A DNA stretch of 64,000 nt, taken from contig CAJUED010000011.1 in the NCBI GenBank assembly GCA_910585075.1, forward strand, positions 9,032-73,031. Reading direction: 5' to 3'. Shown here one piece after another: positions 26,853 to 33,982 of the stretch (positions are counted from its first letter, which is position 1; every line of letters begins with the position of its first letter). A program made the position numbers and the translations under genes. Origin of the DNA: an uncultured Lachnospiraceae bacterium. Lineage in GTDB: Bacteria > Bacillota > Clostridia > Lachnospirales > Lachnospiraceae. The notes under the pieces are model-generated. The model ran no database searches and had not been told where the DNA came from. It saw only the letters and a program-made list of their open reading frames with translations.

Positions 26853-26881
26853 TTGACATTCCTGTAAATGGCTTCTATAAT
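26853..26881 (+). promoter_or_regulatory. Consensus sigma-A promoter of blaI-blaR1
   Basis: TTGACA (26853-26858) and TATAAT (26876-26881) are exactly 17 bases apart, a full match to the vegetative consensus. Transcription would start near 26888, leaving a 170-base leader with no other clear feature before blaI. Confidence 0.85.
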
Positions 26882-26888
26882 ATTTTTA

Positions 26889-26900
26889 TTACATTAGTAA
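26889..26900. promoter_or_regulatory. Candidate BlaI operator at the transcript start
   Basis: The dyad TTAC-N4-GTAA overlaps the predicted start of transcription. BlaI/MecI repressors bind TACA/TGTA-type dyads, and one half-site (TTACA) fits. A strong promoter under a tight operator is the usual arrangement for a repressed bla operon. Confidence 0.45.
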
Positions 26901-27058
26901 GATTTAAGTGCAATCACTGTGTTCATGCGTAAATTTATGCCATAAAGTCAAAAATTGTTTTAAACATTAAACTGACTCGCACAGCATGGCAACGTTTGGC
27001 GGAATAATCCTGAACGGAGGACAAACGCACAAAAAATAGCGCAGAAATGAGGATAACC

Positions 27059-27448
27059 ATGGTAAATTTACCCCAGATTTCAGAAGCAGAATTTGAAGTG
27101 ATGAAGGTCGTATGGAAATATGCCCCCATCAGCACCAACGAGATAACGGACAAATTAACGAAGACCACCAAATGGAGCCCTAAAACAATACAGACTTTAA
27201 TCAAGCGTCTTGTGACCAAGGGGGCCCTTACTTATGAAAAACAAAGCAGGGTATTCGTCTATACGCCTCTGATAGGAGAAAAGGAATATATCGACCGGAA
27301 AAGCAATTCTTTTCTTAAGCGTTATTATGACGGAGATATCACCGCAATGCTTTCCGCCTATATTGAGGATGACAAGCTCTCCCAATCGGAAATAGATACA
27401 CTGCGCTCCCTTCTCCATAAAGGTACAAAGAGTAAGGAGGAGAACTGA
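27059..27448 (+). CDS. blaI: BlaI/MecI-family repressor
   Basis: A 129-residue winged-helix repressor: ISEAEFEVMKVVWKYAPIST, WSPKTIQTLIKRLVTKGAL (recognition helix) and YEKQSRVFVYTPLI, followed by a C-terminal dimerisation region that carries the protease cleavage site in this family. The start at 27059 (MVNLPQIS) is placed by GAGG 6-8 bases upstream; an earlier ATG at 27047 is possible. It overlaps blaR1 by one base. Confidence 0.93.
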   Translation: MVNLPQISEAEFEVMKVVWKYAPISTNEITDKLTKTTKWSPKTIQTLIKRLVTKGALTYEKQSRVFVYTPLIGEKEYIDRKSNSFLKRYYDGDITAMLSAYIEDDKLSQSEIDTLRSLLHKGTKSKEEN

Positions 27449-29328
27449 TGGCAATTTACCTTGGGGATTTCGGAATCCGTTTTTTTCTCTGCAATCTTTT
27501 TATCTGCGCCCTCACAGGTGTTTTTCTTATTACAAGGCTGCTTCTACGGCGCTATCTCTCCGGCCGGCTGCAGTTTTATTTATGGTTTCCACTGCTTGGG
27601 CTCTTGGCGGTTCCCTTTCTGCCGGCCCGCGGCTCCCGGTTTTCACAGATTTTTCTGTGGCTGGACAAATTGAAACATGCGGCCTTCCCCGGCACCCCCG
27701 GCGCGAAAACTGTCATGGAGCAGGCCGCAAACATGGGCGTATCCGGCGCCGCAAGGCAGATAAATGATTTTGCGCTGTCCGTAAGCGGCCAAACGCCCTC
27801 TGTTATCGGGCTCCTGTTATCCGGAATATGGCTGGCCGGAGTTTGTGTAATGCTGGTCTTTCTGGTAAAGTCCAAGGCCCGCCTGAATGCTTTGAAAAGC
27901 TCCGCTCTCCCTTTGCAGAACAAGGATGTGCGCGGGCTGTACGAAAACTGCTTAAAGGAAATGAAGATAAAGAGAAATATTCCAATTTACAGCACGGCCT
28001 TCCTGCAATCCCCTGTGCTTGTGAGCCTCTCAAGGCCCCGCATTTATCTGCCAATCCACCTGATTTCGGATTTCCATGTTCATGCGGAAGGACAGACGGA
28101 AATGGTCGAAATCTCTTTCTATGCCAGGGATATGCGGTATATGTTATTGCACGAATTACAACATTATAAACACAGGGATGTCCTTGCAGGTTATCTGATG
28201 ACGCTTTTCGGCGCGCTGTACTGGTTCAATCCTCTTGTCCGGTATGGGCTTAAAGAAATGCGGATTGACAGGGAAATTGCCTGCGATACCTCGGTGCTGA
28301 AGCTTCTTGAGGAAAATGACTATAAAGATTACGGCAATACGCTGCTCCGCTTTGCCGAAAAGATTTCTCTTTCGCCATTCCCGTTTGCTGCAGGAATCAG
28401 CGGGAACGGGAAACAGATGCGGAAAAGAATACTCAATATTGCTTCTTACAAAAACCCCTCCCTTGGGGAAAAAATAAAGGGCTTTGCCGCTTTTGGCGTG
28501 GTTACTGCTATGCTCCTTTGGGCTGCTCCCATGTTATCCGTCTATGCTGTGGAGCCAAGCAATTATGAATGGGATATTGCCTCTGAAAAGGTAGCGCTGA
28601 TTGACCTCGTAGCCTATTTCAAGGAATACCAGGGAAGCTTTGTTTTATATGACTTAAAACAGGATACATGGAGCGTTTATGACATGGAGCATGCCCTTTT
28701 GAGGTCATCCCCGGATTCTACCTATAAGATATATGACGCTCTGTTCGGATTAGAGGAGGGCATCATCACACCGGAGGATTCTTTCATGAAATGGGACGGG
28801 ATGGTTTATCCCTTTGAGGCATGGAACGCCGATCAGGATTTATATTCCGCAATGGATTCCTCCGTCAACTGGTATTTTCAGGAAATTGACAGACAGCTTG
28901 ACACACCCGCTATTAAAAACTATGTAGAAAAAATCGGATATGGAAATCAAAATATAAGCTCCTCCCTCCCCTCCTTCTGGATGCAGTCAACATTAAAGAT
29001 TTCTCCCGTAGAGCAGGTTTTGCTTTTGAAGGATCTGTACCTCAATGATTTTGACTTTGCCCCGGAAAATATAAATACGGTAAAGGATTCCATTTGTCTC
29101 TTTTCCTCCGGTGACAAAGGTTTTTATGGGAAAACCGGAACCGGACAGGTAGACGGCCAGGACATAAACGGCTGGTTTGTCGGCTTCGCCGAGACGGAAG
29201 GAAATACATACTTTTTTGCCACTAATATCCAAAATAATACCGGCGCCAACGGAAGCAGAGCCGCTGAAATAACCAAGTCCATCTTAGCAGAATTGTATAT
29301 TGCGGAGCCCCAAGCACCCTGGGTGTAA
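27448..29328 (+). CDS. blaR1: BlaR1/MecR1-family beta-lactam sensor-transducer
   Basis: A 626-residue sensor. The N-terminal part has four membrane helices and an M56 metalloprotease domain with HELQHYKHRD (about residue 234) and REIACDTSVL. A final helix (about 350-370) leads to an extracellular class D beta-lactamase-like sensor with STYK (acylated Ser about 422), SVN and KTG (about 562). Beta-lactam acylation activates the protease, which leads to BlaI cleavage. All three penicillin-binding motifs and the zinc motif are intact, so the sensor appears functional. Confidence 0.94.
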   Translation: MAIYLGDFGIRFFLCNLFICALTGVFLITRLLLRRYLSGRLQFYLWFPLLGLLAVPFLPARGSRFSQIFLWLDKLKHAAFPGTPGAKTVMEQAANMGVSGAARQINDFALSVSGQTPSVIGLLLSGIWLAGVCVMLVFLVKSKARLNALKSSALPLQNKDVRGLYENCLKEMKIKRNIPIYSTAFLQSPVLVSLSRPRIYLPIHLISDFHVHAEGQTEMVEISFYARDMRYMLLHELQHYKHRDVLAGYLMTLFGALYWFNPLVRYGLKEMRIDREIACDTSVLKLLEENDYKDYGNTLLRFAEKISLSPFPFAAGISGNGKQMRKRILNIASYKNPSLGEKIKGFAAFGVVTAMLLWAAPMLSVYAVEPSNYEWDIASEKVALIDLVAYFKEYQGSFVLYDLKQDTWSVYDMEHALLRSSPDSTYKIYDALFGLEEGIITPEDSFMKWDGMVYPFEAWNADQDLYSAMDSSVNWYFQEIDRQLDTPAIKNYVEKIGYGNQNISSSLPSFWMQSTLKISPVEQVLLLKDLYLNDFDFAPENINTVKDSICLFSSGDKGFYGKTGTGQVDGQDINGWFVGFAETEGNTYFFATNIQNNTGANGSRAAEITKSILAELYIAEPQAPWV

Positions 29329-29375
29329 CAGTGACCCATGGCCGGACTGTTCCCCCACGCGGACCGACGTACATC

Positions 29376-30026
29376 AAATTTTATTCTTCACGCGCAAACC
29401 AGCTTTCCAGCACCTGTTTATCCTTTTCCACAACATAGCCGCTCCCGCCCCTATTTTTAAGGCAGCTTTTGCAAAGTAGATATTGTCCGAATAAATCAAC
29501 GCGTTTTCCAGGATAACAGGCTCATATGCATGAAGTGTTGTTACATAGTAAGAGCCCCAGGAGGTATCCTTCTGCCAGCGAAGGCCCACATTTCCATAGT
29601 CCTCATTTGGCTCTATGGCTCCCGACTCAAGTCCAGCAGTTCCGCTATCTGCGCAATTGTATCACTTGTTTTAATTGTATCAGTTGTTTCAACTGTATCA
29701 GCTGTTTCAACTGTATCCTCCCTGTCTTCCCCGTCCACATGGCATCTTCCCGGCACAATTCCAACGGAAGACGCAACACCGGGCCCGGCAAGGACGCTTC
29801 CATTTCTGTCCAGTATCTCTCCTCTTTTTGCCTGGGTGGTGGAAACCCGTACTTTGTCTGTGGAAGCAAGCCCCGGATAAATCAAAGCGTCCGTCCATAC
29901 CAGCTTGTATCCGTCCTCTCTTTTTAAAAAGTAAGCTTCATTTTCAAAGTTCACCTCTCCGCAGCAATCTACGGGTAACCTCTCCAGCTCATTCTTCCCG
30001 AGTGCAGCAGGCCGCGGTGGAATCAT
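29376..30026 (-). pseudogene. Decayed penicillin-binding transpeptidase (MecA-type)
   Basis: Remnants of a class B penicillin-binding protein with a MecA-like N-terminal domain. One piece (30026-29613) reads ENEAYFLKREDGYKLVW, DKVRVSTTQAKRGEILDRNG and SSVGIVPG. After a stop and frameshift a second piece reads DTSWGSYYVTTLHAYEPV and YSDNIYFAKAALKIGA, where YSDN is the SxN motif. The acylation SxxK region and KTG region are gone, so at least two internal deletions occurred. A short tail frame ends in ESWFAREE. It is convergent with blaR1 and is the likely former target. Confidence 0.8.
29659..29712 (-). repeat. Three 18-base tandem repeats inside the pseudogene
   Basis: Three near-identical 18-base units beginning GTATCA (forward strand) run from 29659, with a degenerate fourth from 29713. 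On the coding strand they give Asp-Thr-(Ile/Val)-(Glu/Lys)-Thr-X units. They probably arose by slippage after the gene lost function. Confidence 0.8.
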
Positions 30027-30123
30027 GCCCGTGAAGAAATAAAAATTTTATCGGTTTTGCGCTTTTTCTTGCTTCTGCTCCTGACAGTCCCGGCACTCCC
30101 ATGTGCAATGTTTCCAATTTTTA

Positions 30124-30720
30124 TCAAAATAAGCTTAGCTGCCTGTATTCCTCTCCTTCGCTCCTCCGTCTCTGCAATTTTTTGAAATGGCTGTCCAGGA
30201 GTTTCACTGCCTCCTCTCCGGAAAACAGCCATCTCTCCATATCGCCCGCTGTCAGAATCAGCGGCATCCTGTTATGAATTTCTTTCATGCACCCTTCCGC
30301 CTCCCGGGTAAGGATGGTGAATCTGTCGCCTTCCGGGTCTTTATGGTAAATACCTGCCAAAAACAGCAGTTCCCCGTCTGCATAAAAATCATATTTTTCT
30401 TTCTGCCTGGGGCCTGTCTTTTTCCATTCATAGAACTTTTTAACCGGTATTATGCAGCGGTGAGATTCGTAATCATACCGGAACATCGGCCGCTCCCGCA
30501 CCGTTTCTTTCCTGGCATTGAAAATAACCCCGTTTTTCTCTTTCCCTTCATATCCCCATTTCAGCACCTCTGATACCATTCTTCCTCTGTCCGCCTTCAG
30601 TATCAGCGCCGGATTGGAGGGATACACTTCTCCTGTTTTTGCTCTTTTCCGGTCTATCTTTTCCGCGATTTTTTCAATTTCCCTTGCTGTTTCATCATCA
30701 ATATAAAAACGTCCACACAT
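30124..30720 (-). CDS. SRAP (YedK/HMCES) abasic-site-binding protein
   Basis: A 198-residue SOS-response-associated peptidase. The start must be the ATG of MCGRF because Cys2 becomes the N-terminal residue that crosslinks to abasic sites in single-stranded DNA; GAGG lies 6 bases upstream. Other active-site signatures are FNARKET (Asn), PVKKFYEW (Glu) and IHNRMPLIL (His). The protein shields abasic sites during replication. It sits near the SOS-type polymerase genes, although no LexA box is seen at its own start. Confidence 0.93.
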   Translation of the reverse strand: MCGRFYIDDETAREIEKIAEKIDRKRAKTGEVYPSNPALILKADRGRMVSEVLKWGYEGKEKNGVIFNARKETVRERPMFRYDYESHRCIIPVKKFYEWKKTGPRQKEKYDFYADGELLFLAGIYHKDPEGDRFTILTREAEGCMKEIHNRMPLILTAGDMERWLFSGEEAVKLLDSHFKKLQRRRSEGEEYRQLSLF

Positions 30721-30924
30721 ATTTTCCTCATTTCCTTGCTGTTTTTTAGCCAATGACATTATAAATTGCCTTTTCGTGTCTGCAAAAGTTGGAATATGCG
30801 GCTTTTGCAGGAGCCGGAAAGAGCAATTTATTATATCCTTGACTACATACACAGTCTGCATCCGCTAAATTATTCGAGCGTTCTCCCTTTCCATATCTAT
30901 CCCTATTGTTACCCCGGAGCGTCG

Positions 30925-31045
30925 TTCTTTATTCCCGCGAATAACCAGTCAAGGTCATGCTTGCTTGAACTTGACGACTGCCGCGAGGGTGCAATCCCCC
31001 GCAGCTGCATAGCAAGCTTATGCCCCGTCAGCTTGCTGCTGGGTA
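30925..31045. other. Array of four adjacent hairpins between polymerase and SRAP genes
   Basis: On the forward strand four inverted repeats follow one another: TTATTC-CCGC-GAATAA, GTCAAG-N16-CTTGAC, GCGAGGG-TGCAAT-CCCCCGC (one mismatch) and AGCAAGCT-N11-AGCTTGCT. The block is GC-richer than its surroundings and has no plausible ORF. It may be a terminator plus a multicopy intergenic repeat or a small RNA. Confidence 0.5.
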
Positions 31046-31046
31046 T

Positions 31047-32282
31047 TTAACTCAGGCCGCCACCCATATGGGGCACATTACTCTTAAGGAACCCTGCTCG
31101 GAATATGGCGTCCTCCCCGTATTTTTTCCGAATCTGATCGACTGTCCTGTCCAATATCTCCAGCCTGTCATATTTCTCTAAATCAAAAAAATTATACTGC
31201 CGCACGGCATCCGTCCGGACTTTGGAGGTATGCACACCTATCTGCCTGATTGGCGTTTTTTTATCCCAAAGCTTCTCAAATATCCGGTATGCCGCTCCAT
31301 ATATTTCCTCCGTCACATCCGTTGCCGTCGGTAACTGCATCTGCCTGCTCCCATACTGAAACTCATTGGTTGTCATATGGACGCTTACCTGGCTGATGCG
31401 CACATTATCCTCCCGCAGCCTTGCGCCGATTGTCTCGCACAGAGAAAGCATTAAATGTCTGGCATATTCCGAATTTGTGATATCCACAGGCGCCGTCAGG
31501 CTGTTTCCGTATCCCTTATTGGCCTCATGGGTAAACATGTAAGGCTCTAAATCCATGCCTCTTGCATATCCCTGTACCACTAAGCCGGTTGTTTTTAAAT
31601 GCGCTTTTATCACTTTATCATCCGCTTTTGCCAAATCGCCTATGGTGTAAATTCCCAGCTTATGAAGTTTGGCCGTGGTGGCACGTCCCACAAAGAAAAG
31701 TTCCGAAACCGGGAGGGGCCACATCTTTTTTTCGATTTCTCCCGGGAACAGGGTATGAACCTTATCCGGCTTTGAAAAACCGCCGGCCATTTTGGAAAGC
31801 AGGAAATTTGTAGAAATCCCGATATTTACGGTAAATCCCAGCTCATCACGGATTTCATTTTTCAGACGGCATGCAAAGTTCTTCATTTGCCCTTTGCCAT
31901 ATAATTCCTCAAAGCCATCAAAGACACACCATGCCTCATCAATTGAGTACTGAATAACATTATCGCAATATTGCTTCAGCTTTGTAATAAAACTTCCGGA
32001 CGCTTTCACGTACAACCCGTAGTCAGGAGGAACCACCACAAGGTGCGGACATTTCTGCCGGGCGGTTACTATGGCCTCCCCTGTCTGAATGCCGTACTTT
32101 TTAGCAGGGATGCTTTTGGCAAGGACAATGCCATGCCGCTTTTTCTGGTCTCCGCCTATAATACTGGGGATGTCTCTTAAATCCTCTTTCTCTCCAAGTA
32201 TATTAACCCTGTACGCCGCTGTCCAGCTTAAAAATGCGCTGTTGACATCAATATGAAAAATATAGATTTTTTTGTCCATCAT
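31047..32282 (-). CDS. Y-family translesion DNA polymerase
   Basis: A 411-residue DinB/UmuC-type polymerase. The start ATG at 32282 overlaps the stop of the small partner gene (ATGA); a GTG at 32306 would add eight residues. Catalytic motifs are FHIDVNSAFLSW and YSIDEAW, with an HhH-like segment (LHKLGIYTIGDLAKAD) and a little-finger domain with RQIGVHTSKV. Clostridial proteins of this type act in SOS mutagenesis. LexA boxes lie upstream of the two-gene unit. Confidence 0.92.
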   Translation of the reverse strand: MMDKKIYIFHIDVNSAFLSWTAAYRVNILGEKEDLRDIPSIIGGDQKKRHGIVLAKSIPAKKYGIQTGEAIVTARQKCPHLVVVPPDYGLYVKASGSFITKLKQYCDNVIQYSIDEAWCVFDGFEELYGKGQMKNFACRLKNEIRDELGFTVNIGISTNFLLSKMAGGFSKPDKVHTLFPGEIEKKMWPLPVSELFFVGRATTAKLHKLGIYTIGDLAKADDKVIKAHLKTTGLVVQGYARGMDLEPYMFTHEANKGYGNSLTAPVDITNSEYARHLMLSLCETIGARLREDNVRISQVSVHMTTNEFQYGSRQMQLPTATDVTEEIYGAAYRIFEKLWDKKTPIRQIGVHTSKVRTDAVRQYNFFDLEKYDRLEILDRTVDQIRKKYGEDAIFRAGFLKSNVPHMGGGLS

Positions 32283-32593
32283 GAAAGGAATTGGAAGATT
32301 CTCCACTTCTGGCTTTCCACGCTGTATCTGATTTCCATGATTCTTTGTATGTTGCTAATGAGTGCCATGCAGATAAACCGGATTTCCCTGATTCCCACGT
32401 AGTTTTTCTCATCACGTGATACCACTTTTTCTATCCGAATCGTTTCTATCGCATCTTCAGCCGTTTGAAAGCGGAAACGGATTGGCGTAATGCTGCCTGT
32501 CGTATCCATCCCGCAAATCATTTGGATTGGTATATTTACAGGAGATAATGTCCCCATCTTTTTCTGTTCTTCCCTATTTGTGTTTTCTTCCAT
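32279..32593 (-). CDS. Small protein coupled to the Y-family polymerase
   Basis: A 104-residue protein of unrecognised family. The start at 32593 is supported by GGGGTGG 5 bases upstream. The N-terminus is polar (MEENTNREEQKK); the rest is rich in beta-forming segments, such as PIRFRFQ and KNYVGIREIRFICMA, with a C-terminal EIRYSVESQKWRIFQF. The position resembles YolD-like genes paired with UvrX polymerases in bacilli, but I cannot confirm homology. Its translation is coupled to the polymerase through ATGA and it is under the same LexA sites. Confidence 0.75.
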   Translation of the reverse strand: MEENTNREEQKKMGTLSPVNIPIQMICGMDTTGSITPIRFRFQTAEDAIETIRIEKVVSRDEKNYVGIREIRFICMALISNIQRIMEIRYSVESQKWRIFQFLS

Positions 32594-32611
32594 TCCATCC
32601 ACCCCTTTTCT

Positions 32612-32651
32612 CGAACATAAGTTTGTTTATATGATAATAAACGTATGTTCG
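32612..32651 (-). promoter_or_regulatory. Two LexA (SOS) boxes
   Basis: CGAACATAAGTTTG (32612-32625) and, on the reverse strand, CGAACATACGTTTA (32638-32651) each differ by one base from the Gram-positive LexA consensus CGAAC-RNRY-GTTYG. They lie 19-58 bases upstream of the small gene, so LexA would repress the two-gene polymerase operon until DNA damage. Confidence 0.85.
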
Positions 32652-32699
32652 TTTGTAAAGTGGAAATAGATGCCAGGTAAGAAAATAGCACTTTTTATT

Positions 32700-32728
32700 A
32701 AGACATATATCTTTAAACTTGCTATAAT
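32700..32728 (+). promoter_or_regulatory. Promoter of the AraC-clpP operon
   Basis: AAGACA (32700-32705) and TATAAT (32723-32728) are 17 bases apart, the latter a perfect -10. A start near 32735 gives a 20-base leader with AAGGAGG before the AraC ATG. Confidence 0.6.
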
Positions 32729-32753
32729 GGTCGGAGTACAAGGAGGGTACGCA

Positions 32754-33233
32754 ATGAAAGACCAAAAAGAAACTGTCAGGAAAGTCATAAACTACATTGA
32801 GCAAAATTTAGAGAAGGAAATCAATCTGGATAATATATCAAAAAATATTGGCTATTCCAAATTCTACCTTAACCGAGTTTTTACGGAGCAGACAGGAATT
32901 ACCATTTATAAATATCTGCAAAACCGCAGACTTACGATTGCGGCAGAAAAACTGGTCAGGACTGATAAGCCAATAACGCAAATTGCATACGAAGCCGGGT
33001 ATGATACGCAACAATCATTTTCTTTTGCTTTTAAACAAGTATATTTATATCCGCCGAAAGCTTATAGGAATATTGGAATCTTTGTGCCAAAGCAAAACAG
33101 AATTTCCATGAACTATAGTACTATGTACTGTGGTACTATGCACCGTGATGCTATATACTCTGACACTATATGCTTTTCCTGTATACCCAGATACTACAAA
33201 TTTATTACGGAAATCAAGGAGATTGCGGCATGA
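32754..33233 (+). CDS. Short AraC-family regulator
   Basis: A 159-residue protein starting behind AAGGAGG. Residues 5-103 are an AraC/XylS DNA-binding domain: INLDNISKNIGYSKFYLNRVF (first HTH) and ITQIAYEAGYDTQQSFSFAFKQ (second HTH). There is no N-terminal sensor domain. The last 50 residues are unusual and Cys/Tyr/Met-rich, encoded partly by a 15-base tandem repeat. The stop overlaps the ClpP start (ATGA), so this regulator is translationally coupled to a protease subunit. Confidence 0.88.
   Translation: MKDQKETVRKVINYIEQNLEKEINLDNISKNIGYSKFYLNRVFTEQTGITIYKYLQNRRLTIAAEKLVRTDKPITQIAYEAGYDTQQSFSFAFKQVYLYPPKAYRNIGIFVPKQNRISMNYSTMYCGTMHRDAIYSDTICFSCIPRYYKFITEIKEIAA
33118..33177 (+). repeat. Four imperfect 15-base tandem repeats in the AraC gene
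   Basis: Units starting GTACTATGTACTGTG, GTACTATGCACCGTG, ATGCTATATACTCTG and ACACTATATGCTTTT run end to end. They encode five-residue units (TMYCG, TMHRD, AIYSD, TICFS) near the C-terminus, 53 bases before the clpP start. Confidence 0.75.
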
Positions 33234-33823
33234 GTACGATTCCTTATGTTATTGAGCAGACCAGCCGTGGAGAAAGAAGCTATGATATTTTTTCCCGGTT
33301 ACTGTCCGACAGAATTATTTTTTTAGGGGAAGAAGTCAGTGATACTTCCGCCGGTATCATCATAGCGCAAATGCTCTTTTTAGAAGCGCAAGACCCAAAT
33401 AAAGACATACAGCTTTATATCAACAGCCCCGGTGGCTCAGTATCAGCCGGATTTGCAATTTATGATACTATGCAGTATATCAAATGCGACGTTTCCACTA
33501 TATGTGTGGGACTTGCCGCAAGCTTTGGCGCTTTTTTGCTGGCGGGCGGTACACATGGAAAGCGTATGGCACTCGCTCATTCTGAAATCATGATACATCA
33601 ACCGGCCATACATGGTAATGGTATCCAGGGGCAAGCCAGTGATATACAAATCATGTCAGACCATATACAAAAAAATAAACGGAAATTAAATCGCATTTTA
33701 GCGGAAAATACAGGGCGCTCTATTGAAGAAATTGAAAGAGATACGGACAGAGATAATTTTATGAGTGCGGACGAGGCCTTAGAATATGGTTTAATTGATT
33801 CTGTTATCTCGAAAAGACAATAA
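33230..33823 (+). CDS. clpP: ClpP-type ATP-dependent protease subunit (paralogue)
   Basis: A 197-residue ClpP with the full catalytic triad: Ser98 in GLAASFGAF, His123 in IMIHQPA and Asp171 in ERDTDRDNF. The usual AASMGAF is AASFGAF here. The start is ATG 33230, behind AAGGAG. It has no clpX next to it, unlike the housekeeping copy in most Clostridia, and is coupled to the AraC regulator. It is probably a second ClpP that works with shared ATPases or forms mixed rings; the substrate is unknown. Confidence 0.93.
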   Translation: MSTIPYVIEQTSRGERSYDIFSRLLSDRIIFLGEEVSDTSAGIIIAQMLFLEAQDPNKDIQLYINSPGGSVSAGFAIYDTMQYIKCDVSTICVGLAASFGAFLLAGGTHGKRMALAHSEIMIHQPAIHGNGIQGQASDIQIMSDHIQKNKRKLNRILAENTGRSIEEIERDTDRDNFMSADEALEYGLIDSVISKRQ

Positions 33824-33837
33824 ATGCATCATTTATA

Positions 33838-33877
33838 TTCAGTAGGGCGACACCCTGAGAGCTGCCGCCTTACTGAA
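33838..33877 (+). terminator. Terminator-like hairpin after clpP
   Basis: TTCAGTA and TACTGAA enclose GGGCG/CGCC pairs in one long imperfect stem, 15 bases after the clpP stop. The following TTATAAAAAT is only weakly T-rich, so termination efficiency is uncertain. Confidence 0.6.
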
Positions 33878-33982
33878 TTATAAAAATGCCTCTTAAACAC
33901 TGTTTCCTTTTGCAGATAAAAGGAAAGGAAATTTGATGTATTTTTCATCATTTGTTGCACTTTTATAAGGAATCAGAAGCAT

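Noticed and set aside
29659..29712. Short repeats that could suggest a CRISPR array
   Set aside because: Units are contiguous 18-mers without spacers and lie in a decayed coding frame.
30023..30232. 69-codon frame on the reverse strand
   Set aside because: It overlaps the SRAP gene in another frame and shows no family likeness; at most it may hold traces of the pseudogene's lost N-terminus.
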